64,000 nt of DNA from Otis tarda (Eukaryota; Chordata; Aves; Otidiformes; Otididae): assembly GCA_026413225.1 (NCBI GenBank), contig CM048552.1:164126053-164190052 (forward strand), given 5' to 3'. Positions 50,779 to 63,235 of the stretch are shown in pieces. The notes beneath the pieces are model-generated. The model saw only the letters and a list, made by a program, of their open reading frames with translations. It was not told where the DNA came from and searched no databases. A program made the position numbers and the translations under genes. Positions within the stretch are counted from its first letter, which is position 1; each line of letters starts with the position of its first letter.

Positions 50779-50826
50779 AGATCTTTAAAGGTCTCTTCCA
50801 ACCCAAACTATTTTATGTTTCTATGA
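50779..50826 (+). repeat. CR1 3'-tail relic
   Basis: About 48 bp matching a CR1 3' end, with AGGTCTCTTCCAACCC followed by a decayed octamer pair TTTTATGTTTCTATGA. No upstream CR1 sequence remains. Confidence 0.7.
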
Positions 50827-51930
50827 GTTCTCTACTGTAAAAAAACAGATAGAAGTTGTGGTTTGTTTTTTTTTTTTTTTCTCCATGCTGAGTATCATCT
50901 TGATGTAAGATTGCCTGGATTTCTCTGGATATAGCAAGTATCTCTTTCAGGCACTGCAATTCCTCGCTTAGTTATGTAAATCAGTCTGAATTTACCTCTG
51001 TACTCCAATCCTTTTTTTTTAAATATACTGGTCAGTACAGATGGCACTTCTACTACATGAATTTGAATCTTTGTATTATGCTTAGGTTATTAAAATTACC
51101 AGCATTAAATTAGCATTCGTTATGTTTGCTTTTATGTTTTGTTGTTGGCTCTGATCACTAGTCTAATAAGCAGTGTGCCATTGAACAACTTGCATTATTC
51201 CAATAATCCTTTCAGTTCGTATTAGCAAATATTTCCACTGACAGCAGCAGCTACCAGAAAGTAAAAATGCGTTTACCTGAAAAAAACAGTTATGAGTCAT
51301 GCAGATAAAGCTGGAAACTGTGGTTGCTCCAGACACTCTGAACTATACTTTTTTTTTTTTTTGTGAATGAGTAACCAGATAAGAGCTGTGCAGTACTTAA
51401 TCAGTGTTTTCAGACAAAGATGCCGGCTTTTTACTAGCAGTCTCCTCATGTAGAGGGTAAGAATTACAAACAATTACACAAACTTTTATAAAACTACTTT
51501 ATAAAAGTAGTCTATACCCTTCAAACATACAGAAATGAAACACAGCCAAGAGGAATCTGGGATGGAGGCTTCTTTGTAGTTATTTAAGTAGACTACTTGT
51601 GAAGTGTTTTAAAAAAAAAAAAAAAAAATTTTAGAAAAAAAAAACAAAAACAAAAACAACAAAACCATGCCAGTTATCTGGGGCTTAGCTTGACTGAAGC
51701 AAAGTCTGTTGTGCTACATTTGGAATTGTCCGTGCAGGCTGGGCCTACGTCCAGTAGAAAGTCAAGGGACAATTCTATGTGGAAAGTCAGTGAAATGTTT
51801 TAAGAAGGGAACTTCAGAATCTATTGGTAAAAAGGTAAAACACAACTCAGGATACAACCTAACTTAAGGGAAGGATTGATTCTTGACCATCGATATTTTA
51901 TTTTAATACTACATATGGTATTTGAAGAAA

Positions 51931-52732
51931 TGGGATGAGGTTCAACAAGGCCAAGTGTCGGGTCCTGCATTTTGGCCACAATAACCCCATGCAGCACTAT
52001 AGGCTCGGAGCTGAGTGGCTGGAGGAATGTGAAGAGGAAAGGGTCCTGGGGCTGTTGGTTGATGCTCAGCTGAACATGAGCCGACAGTGTGCCCAGGTGG
52101 CCAAGAGGGCCAACGGCATCCTGGCCTGCATTAGAAATAGTGTGGCCAGCAGGAGCAGGGAGGTAATCATCCCCTGTATTCGGCGCTGGTGAGGCCGCAC
52201 CTTGAGTATTGTGTTCAGTTTTGGGCTCCTCACTACAAGAAAGACATTGAAGTCCTGGAATGTGTCCAGAGAAGGGCAACAAAGCTGGTGAGGGGTCTGG
52301 AGCACAAGTCTTATGAGGAGCGGCTGAGAGAGTTGGGATTGTTTAGTCTGGAGAAGAGGAGGCTCAGGGGAGACCTCATTGCACTCTATAGCTTCCTGAA
52401 GGCAGGCTGTGATGAACAGGGGTTTGGCCTCTTCTCCCAGGCAACAAGCAGGACCCGAGGAAATGGCCACAAGTTGTACGAGAGGAGGTTTAGATTGGAC
52501 GTGAGGAAAAAGCTTTTCTCCCAAAGAGTGGTCAGGCACTGGAATGGCCTGCCCAGGGAGGTGGTGGAGTCGCCGTCCCTGGCAGTGTTCAAGAGGCGTC
52601 TTGATGAGAAGCTACAAGATATGGTTTAGTAGCTGTGACAGCAATGGTAGTGGGAAGACGGTTGGACTAGATGATCTTATAGGTCCCATCCAACCATGTG
52701 ATTCTATGATTCTATGATTCTATGATTCTATG
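51931..52732 (+). mobile_element. CR1 LINE fragment, old subfamily (CR1-H)
   Basis: A plus-strand CR1 truncated just after the reverse-transcriptase core, ending in four perfect octamers (52701-52732). The coding remains are in two overlapping frames: 51935-52192 ([20 protein letters not shown]) and 52189-52629 ([18 protein letters not shown], ending LDEKLQDMV). A one-base deletion near 52175-52190 explains the switch. Sequence features such as HFGHNNPMQ match CR1-F, so it belongs to that subfamily, but it is much less decayed. Confidence 0.93.
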
Positions 52733-53099
52733 AAATGGTTGCTATTGAAGTTAGAGGATGTCCATCTGCAAAATATTTTTAGATGTCAGATGACAGATGT
52801 TTCCCGAGTTCAAGTGGAAATCTGTAGACAGCCATGTCAAAAAAAAAAAAAACCCAACAAACCTTTATAGATAGGGTTTCTGAAGAAAGAGAAACAATGT
52901 TTAGGAAACTAGGAATATTATTGTTCCAACTTCTTGGTTCTACAGACTCTTCATCGATGCACTAAAGCATTTCTTACAGATGGGAACAGTACTACTGAGC
53001 TCAAAATTTGAATGGTTCAGTCTTTTGAATGAGAAACTCATGTTGAAATTGAAAGATAATAATAAGAAAAATTAAAAGCAGGTCAATAATCCTTAAACA
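52733..53099. other. Spacer between CR1-H and CR1-I
   Basis: AT-rich sequence, nothing recognised. Confidence 0.5.
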
Positions 53100-53381
53100 A
53101 GGACAAGGGGTAATGGGTTTAAATTAGAAGGAGGTAGGTTTAGATTAGATATTAGAAAAAAATTTTTTACAATGAGAGTTGTAGAGCACTGGAACAGGTT
53201 GCCCAGAGAGGTGGTGGATGCCCCATCCCTGGAAATGTTCAAGGCCAGGCTGGATGAGGCTCTGAGCAACCTGATCTAGTCAGGGATGTCCCTGCTCTTG
53301 CAGGGGGGTTGGACTAGATGACCTTTGAAGGTCCCTTCCAACTCTAACCATTCTCTCATTCTATGATTCTATGATTCTATG
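53100..53381 (+). mobile_element. CR1 LINE, very short young fragment (CR1-I)
   Basis: A 5'-truncated CR1 of about 280 bp that begins in the last 70 codons of ORF2 and ends in octamers (one changed to ATTCTCTC). It is almost identical to the 3' end of CR1-C, with differences at only a few positions by eye, so it is among the youngest insertions here. Confidence 0.94.
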
Positions 53382-53993
53382 AAACAAAAATAACTTTACT
53401 GAACAGGGACTTTTGCTTGTGGAATTGATTTTTGATGTGATGACCGAAATACTAGTCCTACTTACTCCTACAAGTAGAGTTCACCTGAAAACTCAGACAG
53501 CAAAAATCTTGGATGTTGAGCTTTACCTCTATGGTTTTTACTGGGTGACAGAAGATACAGTTATGTTGGCTAAATACAAAACCATCCTACACAATACTAC
53601 TAATCCTACAAAATCCTGTGTAGGAATATTTAGTTAAACTGTTTCAAGTTGGAGCAATGATACATTAGGGGTAAAAGAAACTGATGCTCTTCACCTGGAA
53701 TGTACTTAATGAAGAAAAGGGGAATGAAGATGGCACACTGTGTAATTGTTTTCCCCAAACATTTTATGGGGCAAAAAGGCAAGAGCTGTAAATCCAGAAG
53801 ACAATAAAAGAGCTAGATTTTTTTTACAAAGTATTTTAGTTTTTTTTTAATAAATACAAAGAGTATGTCTATAAACCAGAATATTTCCTAGAATCCCCTG
53901 AAAACCATATATCAGTGAAAGAAGTGCCAAATTGTACACCCAAAGCATACTACAATTTGACACCTTCCATTAGGTTACAAACTGTAATTATAT
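53382..53993. other. No gene recognised; AT-rich DNA
   Basis: AT-rich spacer between CR1-I and solo LTR copy 4. The 74-codon frame at 53413-53637 shows no family and is probably chance. Confidence 0.45.
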
Positions 53994-55122
53994 TGTCGTA
54001 ATTCAGCCCCGATTGGGACCAGCCTACGCAGTCTCTCTCTCACTCCCCCCACCCTCCGAGAGAATAGGAGGAGATGATATAAGAAAAATAGCTCAAGGTT
54101 TGAGATCGGGACAGGGAGAAATCCTTCAAGTTACCGTTACGGGCAAAACAGACTCGACTTGGGGAAAAACACTCATTTATTTCTAAAATTAGCAGGAGAA
54201 TGAGACAGGGAACAAGATAATCTCCCCCCACCCCTCCCTCTTCCCAGGCTTAACATTATCTCTACTACCTCCCCTCCTGAGCGGCACGGGGGTGGAAAAA
54301 GGGAATGGGGGTCACGGTCAGTTCATCACACGTTGTTTTATGCTGCTGTATCATCGTCGGGGGAAGAACTCCTCGCATTCCTCCTCTGCTCCAGCGTGGG
54401 GTCCCTCCCATGGGCCACAGTCCTTCATGAAACTGCTCTGGCGTGGGTCATCTCTTCCACGGGGTACAGTCCCTCTAGAACAGCAGCCCCAGCGGGCCCT
54501 CCATGGGCCACAGCCTCCTTCAGGCCTCCACCTGCTCTGGCATGGGGTCCTCCACGGGCTGCAGGTGGATCTCTGCCCCTCCGTGGATCTCCATGGGCTG
54601 CAGGGGGACAACCTGCTCCACCATGGTCCTCACCACGAGTTGCAGAGGAATCTTAGCCAGAAGCCGCATTACTCCTCCCCCTCCTTCTTTACTGACCTTG
54701 GTGTCTGCAGCCTTTCCTCACAACAGGCTGGCAGACGCCTCTCAGGATCCTTTTTACATCTTATTCACTTCTCATCTCCTCTCTACTTCTTGCAGCCAGG
54801 CCGGGCCATGTTGGGCCCCGTCGGCTGCCTGGCGGGAGGCCAGAGGGTGAGGCCTGCAAGGCCCACAAGGCCCGCGCCTCCCCCTCTCTGCCCCCCCACT
54901 CAGCTGCTTCACATCTTCTCCTCTTTTCCTCTTTTCCCCTACTTAAATATGTTATCGCAGAGGTGTTAGCACGGGACATTCTGCTACCAATTGGTTCGGC
55001 CTTGGCCAGCAGCGGGTCCGCCCTAGACCCGGCCGAGTCTACTAAACAAAGGGGAGCAACTTCTAGCAGTTTCCTACAGAAGCTACCACCTTAGGCCCCC
55101 CCTCACTAACAAAACCAGAACA
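53994..55122 (-). mobile_element. Solo LTR, long-R ERV family, copy 4
   Basis: The plus strand runs from TGTCGTAA to CAGAACA and is flanked by a perfect duplication TATAT (53989-53993 and 55123-55127). On the minus strand the TATA box is at 54942-54949 and the AATAAA signal at 54176-54181. No internal sequence is attached. The GC-rich R region gives long open frames on both strands that are shared with the other copies and are not host genes. Confidence 0.93.
54520..54669 (-). CDS. Conserved 49-codon small ORF in LTR R region, copy 4
   Basis: An ATG frame of 49 residues plus TGA, beginning MRLLAKIPLQL and ending PMPEQVEA. Start, length and stop position match copies 2 and 3. Differences from the other copies include conservative ones (V to I, D to E). 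The function is unknown and translation unproven. Confidence 0.27.
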   Translation of the reverse strand: MRLLAKIPLQLVVRTMVEQVVPLQPMEIHGGAEIHLQPVEDPMPEQVEA

Positions 55123-58100
55123 TATATCAAAGCTAAAAATAGATATGAAACCATGTCAGAGACCAAAATTTGTCTATTTGGTTCCTTTTTGTAAGATTCA
55201 ATAGAGGTAGACTGGTACATGGTGATGGATTTCCTCATTGTGGTTCTCACTTCAGTCCTGGAGAGAAGGCTATCAAAGTGACCAAAACACGGGAGAGGAC
55301 GTGGTACATGAAGACAACCTTTCCCTTAAAGTGTGGCAGATGTCTCATAAACGTACTGATACAAAAATATTTGTCATATCTTCATGGCACACTTTTGACT
55401 GCAGCATCTTCCTCCAGCAACCTGTGCACACACAAAAGAGAACAATTAAAAACGTAACATCAAGGTGAAGATGGCAACATTTTTACTTTATCCAAAATTT
55501 TGCTTCAGTCTTAGCATTTTATTATTTTAAATTATATTCTGAAATATGAATGAATGATAGTATTTTGAAATGTTGACTATAAAATGATATTTACCTGTTT
55601 ACATCCACAAGAGAAAAATTTTCCATCCTATACAGCATTAAGGGCTATCTCAAAGTGTTTGAATAAATACTCTTCAGCAGAAAGGAAAAATGTGCTTCCT
55701 TAACATACTCAAGTAAAACAAGGGGCAACGTTCTTGGAAATTATTGAACATGCTTAATACTAGATGGCTTGCATTTCATCTCTCTCTGAATACATGTTTA
55801 AACCTTTCATTGGTTTTTACTGTATGGGATTGATGTGCTCCAGCATTAGCTTATCACTGCAAGCCACACTCTGTTGTGAAGCCTGCCTCAAAGAAAATGT
55901 AAAAGGTATTCAGTACCTTTGATATTTCCATGCAAATTCCATAATGTGTATTAAAGAATGGAAAACAAACTTCACCACACTGTAATTGGTGTTTCGCTCT
56001 ATCTCAGCTAATAATCAATGTATGTTTACTTGTAAACCTGGAAATACAGAAAAAAAGAGCAGACACTCAAGTGAGGAAAATAAAGTATATTATAAAATAC
56101 AAAGTATATATTCTTTTTTTTTTTTTTCATATCTCTGACAACATTTAGGGGAACTTCCATTTCGTTGAGGAAAAAATGCTTTACTTTACAATGACTACAA
56201 AATTCTGGTATGCTCCCAGTATCATCTTTACAACTAGTTGTTTGTATGACAAAATATTATTTATTAACTTTTTTAATATACATTTACGTATTTCATAGTG
56301 TGCAACGTTAAAAATAATAAAACAAATGCAGATTGAAATGTTCACACTGTAAATCAGTTTAACAACTCAGACAGAATTAAAAGTTGTGTGTCAGTTATTA
56401 ACTTGCATATTATATAATCTAGACTATACAGTTTCTTTCATCATTACTAAATTAGAAGTGAATATCTTATTACCTCAAGCTCCTTTTCATAACTGAATGT
56501 GCCCAAGATGTTGATGTATTTAATTCTATATGATGGTTATTCCTTATCTGAGTGCCTCCTTAATATTCTAAATCTTAAAGAAACTGCGAAAGAAATTATT
56601 AATTTTCTTTAAGGTTTTGACTTGCAGAGGATTTGGTTCCTACAAAGTCCTTTTAAAGTCTAAACTGGACTGATCTTGTAAAAATCTGTAGTACTGAATC
56701 CGGACTATGCTGTAATCATCAAGAAAACAAACCTGTAGATATTTAGATTCTCTGGATATGAGAAAGTTCCAGCTCTTATGGATAGTTCATGTTTTTCCTG
56801 CACTTGATATTCATTTTCTCAACATGCCTTGTTTGAAAGATATTTTTTAAATTTCTTATAAATTAAAAACTTCAAAGATCTCAAAACCATAAGGCAAAAC
56901 AAACTCAATTTTCAAAATATTTAGAGGGGGTGGAGTGGTTGTGTGAAGCTGATGATGCCAGGGAAACTTCTTGCATTTCTTTGGGATTGTCAACATTCCA
57001 CACTGATCTTTTAATAGGCATATTACTGCAATAGTGGACATCTAAAGATAAGTTTGAATATATTTAAAGCTCTGTCCTTCAGTGTTGGTTTTTTTTTCAA
57101 AACATTGTGCTAGTGATACTGGTTTCCACAGTAACCAATAGATTTCCCACCTCCTACTTTTGCTCTACCTTCTTGCCCGGCAGCACTCCCTCTATGATTG
57201 ACATCGCTATGTAAAAAAATAAACAAGTATAATTTTGTGCAATACTGTCCAAATAATAATGCTGCAATATCTGGATAAAATATTTATTTTAACTGCCAAA
57301 TGATGCATTTAACTGCAGATTTTACACTCCTTGGTTTTTTGGTTTCTTTTTGTTTTGGTTTGGTTTTTTACAGATTATTTGGAGAAGAGTATGAAAACTA
57401 ATCAAAAAAATCAAGCAAGGCACTGGGGAATGCAATTTCTGCTTGTCACAAATAAGCATGAAACATCTTAAAAGGCCAATAGTCAAGCTCTTGAAAAGAA
57501 TCCAAGAGTTTTTATGAATAGTAGATATGTTTCATTCCTGAATCAATCAGAAACTCATCCTGATTCCTCTGACTATCTTTGTTGCAAATCAGTATTCCCC
57601 AAATAGCTTTAATCAGTTATTTTGAGCCTAAGGGTTATCAGCAAATTGCTTGTTCTGACTGTTTCTCATTCATTATTCATCCAGTGTAACTGGTCATATA
57701 AATAATATGATACCACTGCTGTCAATGCTGATGTCCAGAATTTATTCAACAGGATGGTAATGAATATTAAGCTCTTTATATAAATATTAACATCCATAAC
57801 TATTTTTTATAAAATAAGTAAAACTTACACAGTTTGTGAAGAGTTTATTTAACATACTAAGAGTCATCTCATGAATTACAGTTATTTTAATGTGAACAAT
57901 TTTATGTAGCAGACAGATGTGTTTTGCAATTTAATAGATTAAAATTAATATAAATATGAAAAGGAAGTTGAGTCTTTATGAGTAGTTAGTTGCCTTCTGC
58001 TGTGAAAAACCTGTTAAATTCATTGTTGTAACTCTATTGAGATAAAATTTTTCCCAGTTAAAATCTATATGATAATAAAATCAAGCTGATGAACATTCAC

Positions 58101-58532
58101 ATTCTATAACAAAAAAAAAGCCGTATATTAATACTTTCAAGAAAAGACTTAATTTTTGATTACTTAATAGGTTTGTTTGCACAGCTACCTGTTCAACAGG
58201 CATTTGTAACAAGCAGTATTTAATTATACTGTCAATATCAAGCGTTCAGCAGTAATAAATCAATCAGCAATTATTTAATTTTTTTAAAGTTTTTTAATAA
58301 ACCAACTAACCAAAAAAAACCAAAACAGAACAAACCCACTCAAAACATATACAATCATTAGTTTTATTTTTCTTCTTCCAAACTTTTGGGTAAAGTGTGG
58401 TCTCATGTTGAGATTTTTCTCAATTATAAAACCAGAAATGTAGGAAAGATGGACCGGAATAAAAACATATTCCCAGAAATTGAAGATTTAAGATAAAAAA
58501 AAAAGAATAGTTATTAAATGATTACTATTTAC

Positions 58533-58605
58533 ATGAGTTCTGAGAGTTGGCAACACTGATTGAAAAGCAAGATTCTTCATTGCTTTGTGTTTTCTTGTTA
58601 CCTCT
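58533..58605. repeat. 73-bp perfect direct repeat, first copy
   Basis: It begins ATGAGTTCTGAGAGTTGG and ends TTGTTACCTCT. It is identical base for base to 59107-59179, 574 bp downstream. The flanking bases differ immediately on both sides, so only this block is duplicated. Confidence 0.95.
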
Positions 58606-59106
58606 CACATAATCATTAATCCTCTGTTTTGTCATATAAAAATCCCCGTTACTATAAAATCAGGTAGACCTTATATTTCTACACCTTGTTTACAAAAAAA
58701 AAATTATTTAGTCTTTGCCTCATTATAGGTCTATTATTAATACACATTTTCACAAATTTATGCATTAATAGATTTTCAAATTTCCAAGTTTTATGTTGGA
58801 AAATTTTTTTTAAAAGTTTAGTATCATGCCATTTTTCTATTTGTAACAGTAAACTTTTGACTGGTGCAAGTGAAGGTATCTTTGTCAGACATAGAATCCT
58901 TTGATTAACTGGTTCCTAGATTATCACATGGGTGGTGTGTCATGGTGTGTTAAAGACAATGTGATTGAGTGTTTGTAAAAGTAATTTAATTTTGCTACCC
59001 TGACTGCTCCACATGGTGACAAATGGGATCCCCTTCAGATTCCTCATCCCTTGGAGAAGTGAGCGTTTTCAGGCTGGGGAAGCTTCTCAATGGAGAGAGA
59101 AGGAAG

Positions 59107-59179
59107 ATGAGTTCTGAGAGTTGGCAACACTGATTGAAAAGCAAGATTCTTCATTGCTTTGTGTTTTCTTGTTACCTCT
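59107..59179. repeat. 73-bp perfect direct repeat, second copy
   Basis: Identical to 58533-58605. It is followed at once by TTGTTACC, which partly repeats its own end. Confidence 0.95.
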
Positions 59180-59614
59180 TGTTACCTTGCAGCAAGACTG
59201 CAAATTTGCAGTATCTTGTGGAAAGCAGGGTGCCTGCATGCAGCAGGGTGCAAGTCTAAACCTTAGACAAGTCTTAGAGACCATGGAAAGAAAGCTCATT
59301 TCTTAGCCACAAACATGAGACTACATGGAGTTTTTCAACCTAGAAAGACACTAAAAACTTGGGGATTAGAAAGCAAGATGAGAAAGGCGTCCCACAATAC
59401 GTGAGGAATCGTTAGTGTCTGACAGATACAATTTTATTTTAATGTTTCACACAGGAAATCTGAGTTGCTGTGTTTAAAGAATAACTTTCCCTAGTTTATT
59501 ATTCTGCACTGTAAAAACTGGAATGGAAGATTTTTTTATGTGTTTTGGGGAGTGGTTACTTTAAGGAAGCTGGTGAAGCTGTTGCCTGTGCAGATGATTC
59601 CTATTTTTTAAATA

Positions 59615-60313
59615 TAGAATCACAGAATCATAGAATAGTTAGAGTTGGAAGGGGCCTTTAAAGGTCCTCTAGTCCAACCCCCCTGCAAGGAACAGGGACA
59701 TCTTCAACTAGATCAGGTTGCTCAGAGCCTCATCCAACATGGCCTTGAATGTTTCCAGGGATTGGGCTTCCACCACCTCTCTGGGCAACCTGTTCCAATG
59801 TTCTACAACCTTCAGTGTAAAAATTTTTTTCCTAATATCCAACCTAAATCTACCTCCCTCTATTTTAAAACCATTACCACTCGTCCTATCACAACAGGCC
59901 CTACTGAACAGCCTCTCCCCATCTTTCTTGTATGCCCCCTTGAGGTATTGGAAGACCGCTATCAGGTCTTCCCGGAGTCTCCTCTTCTCCAGGCTGAACA
60001 GCCCCAACTCTCTCAGCCTGTCCTCATAGGAGAGGTGCTCCAGCCCTCTGATCATCTTTGTGGCCCTCCTCTGGACCCTATCCAACTGGTCCATGTCCTT
60101 CTTATGTTGGGGACTCCAGAACTGGGCGCAGTACTCCAGGTGGGGTCTCACCAGGGCAGAGCAGAGGGGCAGAATCACCTCCCTCGACCTGCTGGCCACG
60201 CTCCTCTTGATGCAGCCCAGGATGTGGTTGGCCTTCTGGGCCACAAGAGTGCATTGCCAGCTCATGTTGAGCTTCTCATCCACCAGCACTCCCAAGTCCT
60301 TCTCCTCAGGGCT
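59615..60313 (-). mobile_element. CR1 LINE fragment, young (CR1-J)
   Basis: A minus-strand CR1 with octamers at 59615-59635 and a 5' end at about 60313, just after the [24 protein letters not shown] position. The frame 60295-59708 is open for 195 codons and reads to the normal C-terminus (ALSNLI). It includes [20 protein letters not shown] and [20 protein letters not shown]. The catalytic core is missing. It belongs to the same subfamily as CR1-C and CR1-G. Confidence 0.95.
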
Positions 60314-62950
60314 GATTTATTTTAAGTATGGATGCTTCTTTTATCAAGTTATTTCCACTGTAAAGTCACTAATTGCTAGTAAAAAAAAATAAGTGTTAAT
60401 TAGGATCCTGATTTACTTTTGCTATAAAAGCTGATGTCATTCCTAGTAAGTATGTAATTTAGAAGTGCTAATTGTTTTATTCTACATTAAGTGGTAATTA
60501 AACATTATTTCTGATATTATTGTTATATAATAAATCACTTCAAATTAGAAGGTCACATCTTAAAAACAAGAGTTATAGGCATTCAATAGCTTTGAGGATC
60601 TGATCATAATCTGTAATTCTCTGGCTTTGAATAAATTAGATCTGAATTTTTTTAATTAATCGTATCTTTTACTTTTGTACTATAATTTAATAAGAAATAT
60701 TAATCTAGTGTAATAATAAATATTGTTTTGTCTTGAAAACATGAAGATCAATTATTTTCATTTCATTTCATTTTGAATATTAAGATTGTTCTTCACCACA
60801 AAAATGCAGAAATAGTAACTTATTTCAAGATTGCTTAAGGTAAATAATAAAATAAACACCACTGTAGATAAAATCCAGATTCTTCACCTGACCAGGAAAG
60901 GCTCAGGTATCTAGATTAGACAGTCTTTCTAGATAGCCAGTAGAATTAGTTATTCATGTTAAAAAAAAAAAAAATAAACCAAGAAGGCTTCACACTGGCA
61001 TAACAGCCATCTACATATAACTACTATGGATACATCTGAAATCCTGACCCTTTTTTGTTCTTTGGCTCACCTGTGTTATTTAGAAGATTGAAATTCAATG
61101 AATGGAATTCTAGCTTCTATGTGTAAGTATTTTCTTATTATAACATTTGCTCATCTGCACAGGAACTATTATGTCACTGCCATATTCCTTTTCTAAAAGA
61201 GAATTATTAGAATGGAATCCAGACTAGGCATATATTCACTAAAATACTGACATTAAAATATAGCTAGTATTTTATTTCTTTTACTCTGTCCTCTTAATGT
61301 GTTTGCATCTAGTTTTGTTTATAAAAGCAATCCTGTTAATATATCTAATTCTCTGTCTGCTTGCAAATATGTGCGCTTCTTCTCTCATAAAGTTTCCTTT
61401 GTAGAATTTTCACTAACTTGGATTTTTTTTTTCCTAACACATGCTTTCTTCTGATCAAAGCAATTTTTGTTTGCTTGTTTACTACTTTGTTTTGCTTGCA
61501 AGGAAAAAGCCTCATCAGGTTTGAGAAACTATAAGTCAGCAATTACTTAGTGCTATGAGGTGAATAAAGTATCTGAAGGCAACTGAATAGTTCACTCTGA
61601 CCTATAATGTATTGAAAAAAATAGACTTAAATATATATGAGCTTCATAAATAATTTTCTTTGAATCTGCGGATCACTATTAGAACGCATCTCTAATTACA
61701 AAACACTGAGTTTATTGTAATAACCTGAATCATATTTAGTTACCCATCATCTGTATGATTCTACTACCTTTAGATGTAGAGTTTTAAAAAAAAAAATCAA
61801 ACATGAAAATTGTTCATATACATGCAGTTTGCATATGAGAGTTTGTATTAATTTCTATATGTTTGTATATATTTGTATAAGAGACTATTCCACATTTTGG
61901 TTGCAGAATACCTGGGCTAGTGGGCTAACAGGGTAATCTGGCCCATTAGAAATATAATAGTTCATTAATAAAACAAATATACTGTATTTCTAGGAAGTTA
62001 TGATTTACTGTAAATTGCATTGGATACTTGGACAGTAAAAGAAATTGATGAATACATTAGAAGCAAGTACACCACTGGAACCAAGTAACTGGAAATATGC
62101 TTAACCGTCCTCTCTCCATCCCTCTCCAAGGAATACATCAGTGTTATTTCAGCACATATCACACCATTTCTAGAGAGAAAGAATATACAATGATGCAGAG
62201 TTTTATATGTTGTGTATTTCCCAATGCATAGATGAACATAGGCAGAAAAATAATAACTTTCATATAAATTGCATTTTAAATTAAAAATTTAAATTAAAAA
62301 AACCCTAAATTTTGTAATAAACTGATAATGACAAAAACGGAGGAAACTGATAACAAAATGAAAAGTATACCTTATTTGAAGGACAGCAATCTCTTCTAGA
62401 CAATATGCTATTCTTTCAAAATAAATGTGGTAGTGTTAAACATCATCAGAGAGCAACCTCTAAAAGGAGATGGATACGTAACTTTAAAGGGAAGAAACTG
62501 TAAAATCTAATTCACCATTGCTCCAGTGGCTGTAAGTCTATATTTACTTTGACAAAGTAAAGCTGGTGTAAGTCTGAAATAATGCATAGCTGGATCATGC
62601 TCTTCATATGAACGTGTGTGCTCACAGATGCACAAAAGACTTAAAGTGCTCAATGTAAAGATGCTATTTAATTGAAAGGATTTTAGTATCTTCAAGGGGA
62701 AATTATTTGTGATACTAAAAGGCTTCTTATTCTAGCAGACAAAAATGTAACTAAAGGCAGTGCCTGGAAGCAGGTTAGAAATAAAATCAAAATGAAAATA
62801 AAGTACATGTTTTCAACATTTTGGATAATCAGCTAGTACAGCAGGTTAATGAAAATGTGGAGAGTTAGCACTGATTATTTTAAATTCAGATCAAAGATCC
62901 TTATCAGAGCTACATTCTCAATCAACCAGAGGTTTTAAGGACTGATGTAA
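60314..62950. other. No gene recognised; AT-rich DNA
   Basis: AT-rich sequence. 62510-62600 (CCAGTGGCTGTAAGTC, AAGCTGGTGTAAGTCTG) resembles an old amniote interspersed repeat that I cannot name. Otherwise nothing is recognised. Confidence 0.45.
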
Positions 62951-63014
62951 TGTATTGGGTTTGTGTGGCAAGGTTTTGGTAGCAGGGAGGCTACAGGGGT
63001 GACTTCTGTAAGAA
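62951..63014 (+). mobile_element. Fragment of an avian LTR 5' end
   Basis: The sequence TGTATTGGGTTTGTGTGGCA and the following TTTTGGTAGCAGGGAGGCTA match the start of the U3 of a common avian LTR related to the element at 15912. After about 64 bp the similarity stops. No 3' end or duplication is visible, so it is a deleted or truncated piece. Confidence 0.55.
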
Positions 63015-63235
63015 TCAGAATAACTAATACTAGATCACTTGGGAGCAGATGGGACAAAGAACACAATATAGTCTTAACCTCTTCTGTGCATTGTGCTGCA
63101 GCACACATGTTGTTGTGTGTTGGAGAGATGCTTATGAATAGTTTCCAAAGTAGTTCCCCTTTAGTTTCTGAGATCAGTTATGTCTTGTGCAGAAAAATTT
63201 GTCTAATCACTATGGATATAATTTGCATTTTAGCA

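Larger units (their letters stand above)
37459..51930. other. Long stretch without a recognisable gene
   Basis: About 14 kb of AT-rich, mostly unique DNA. It holds A and T runs (for example 48382-48399 and 51610-51627), TTTG tandem units near 41480-41500 and 43347-43364, a tetranucleotide repeat, a 58-bp tandem repeat and one CR1 tail, each listed separately. Around 41850-42290 a moderately GC-rich tract ends in AAATAAAATC and could be an unidentified retro-element 3' end. The scattered short frames show no domain, signal peptide or conserved feature. Confidence 0.55.
55123..59614. other. No gene recognised; AT-rich DNA with a 73-bp dispersed repeat
   Basis: Mostly unique AT-rich sequence. 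The plus frame 55170-55457 (95 codons) and the frame 59121-59306 have no recognisable family. A perfect 73-bp direct repeat is listed separately. Confidence 0.5.

Noticed and set aside
52701..52732. Short regularly repeated octamers, superficially array-like
   Set aside because: These are CR1 3'-terminal octamers, not a CRISPR array; there are no spacers and the organism is a vertebrate.
55170..55457. 95-codon plus-strand frame
   Set aside because: No recognised family and no supporting splice or promoter signals; length is compatible with chance.
59121..59306. Frame after a pyrimidine-rich tract and AG (59180-59192) that could be an exon
   Set aside because: No matching upstream exon, no family resemblance, and its start lies within the duplicated 73-bp block.
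59645..60325. 226-codon plus-strand frame
   Set aside because: It is antisense to the CR1-J coding frame, and the same shadow occurs at other CR1 copies.
62507..62600. Possible old amniote SINE-like repeat
   Set aside because: The resemblance (GGTGTAAGTCTG, CAGTGGCTGTAAG) is from memory only and too short to define a feature.
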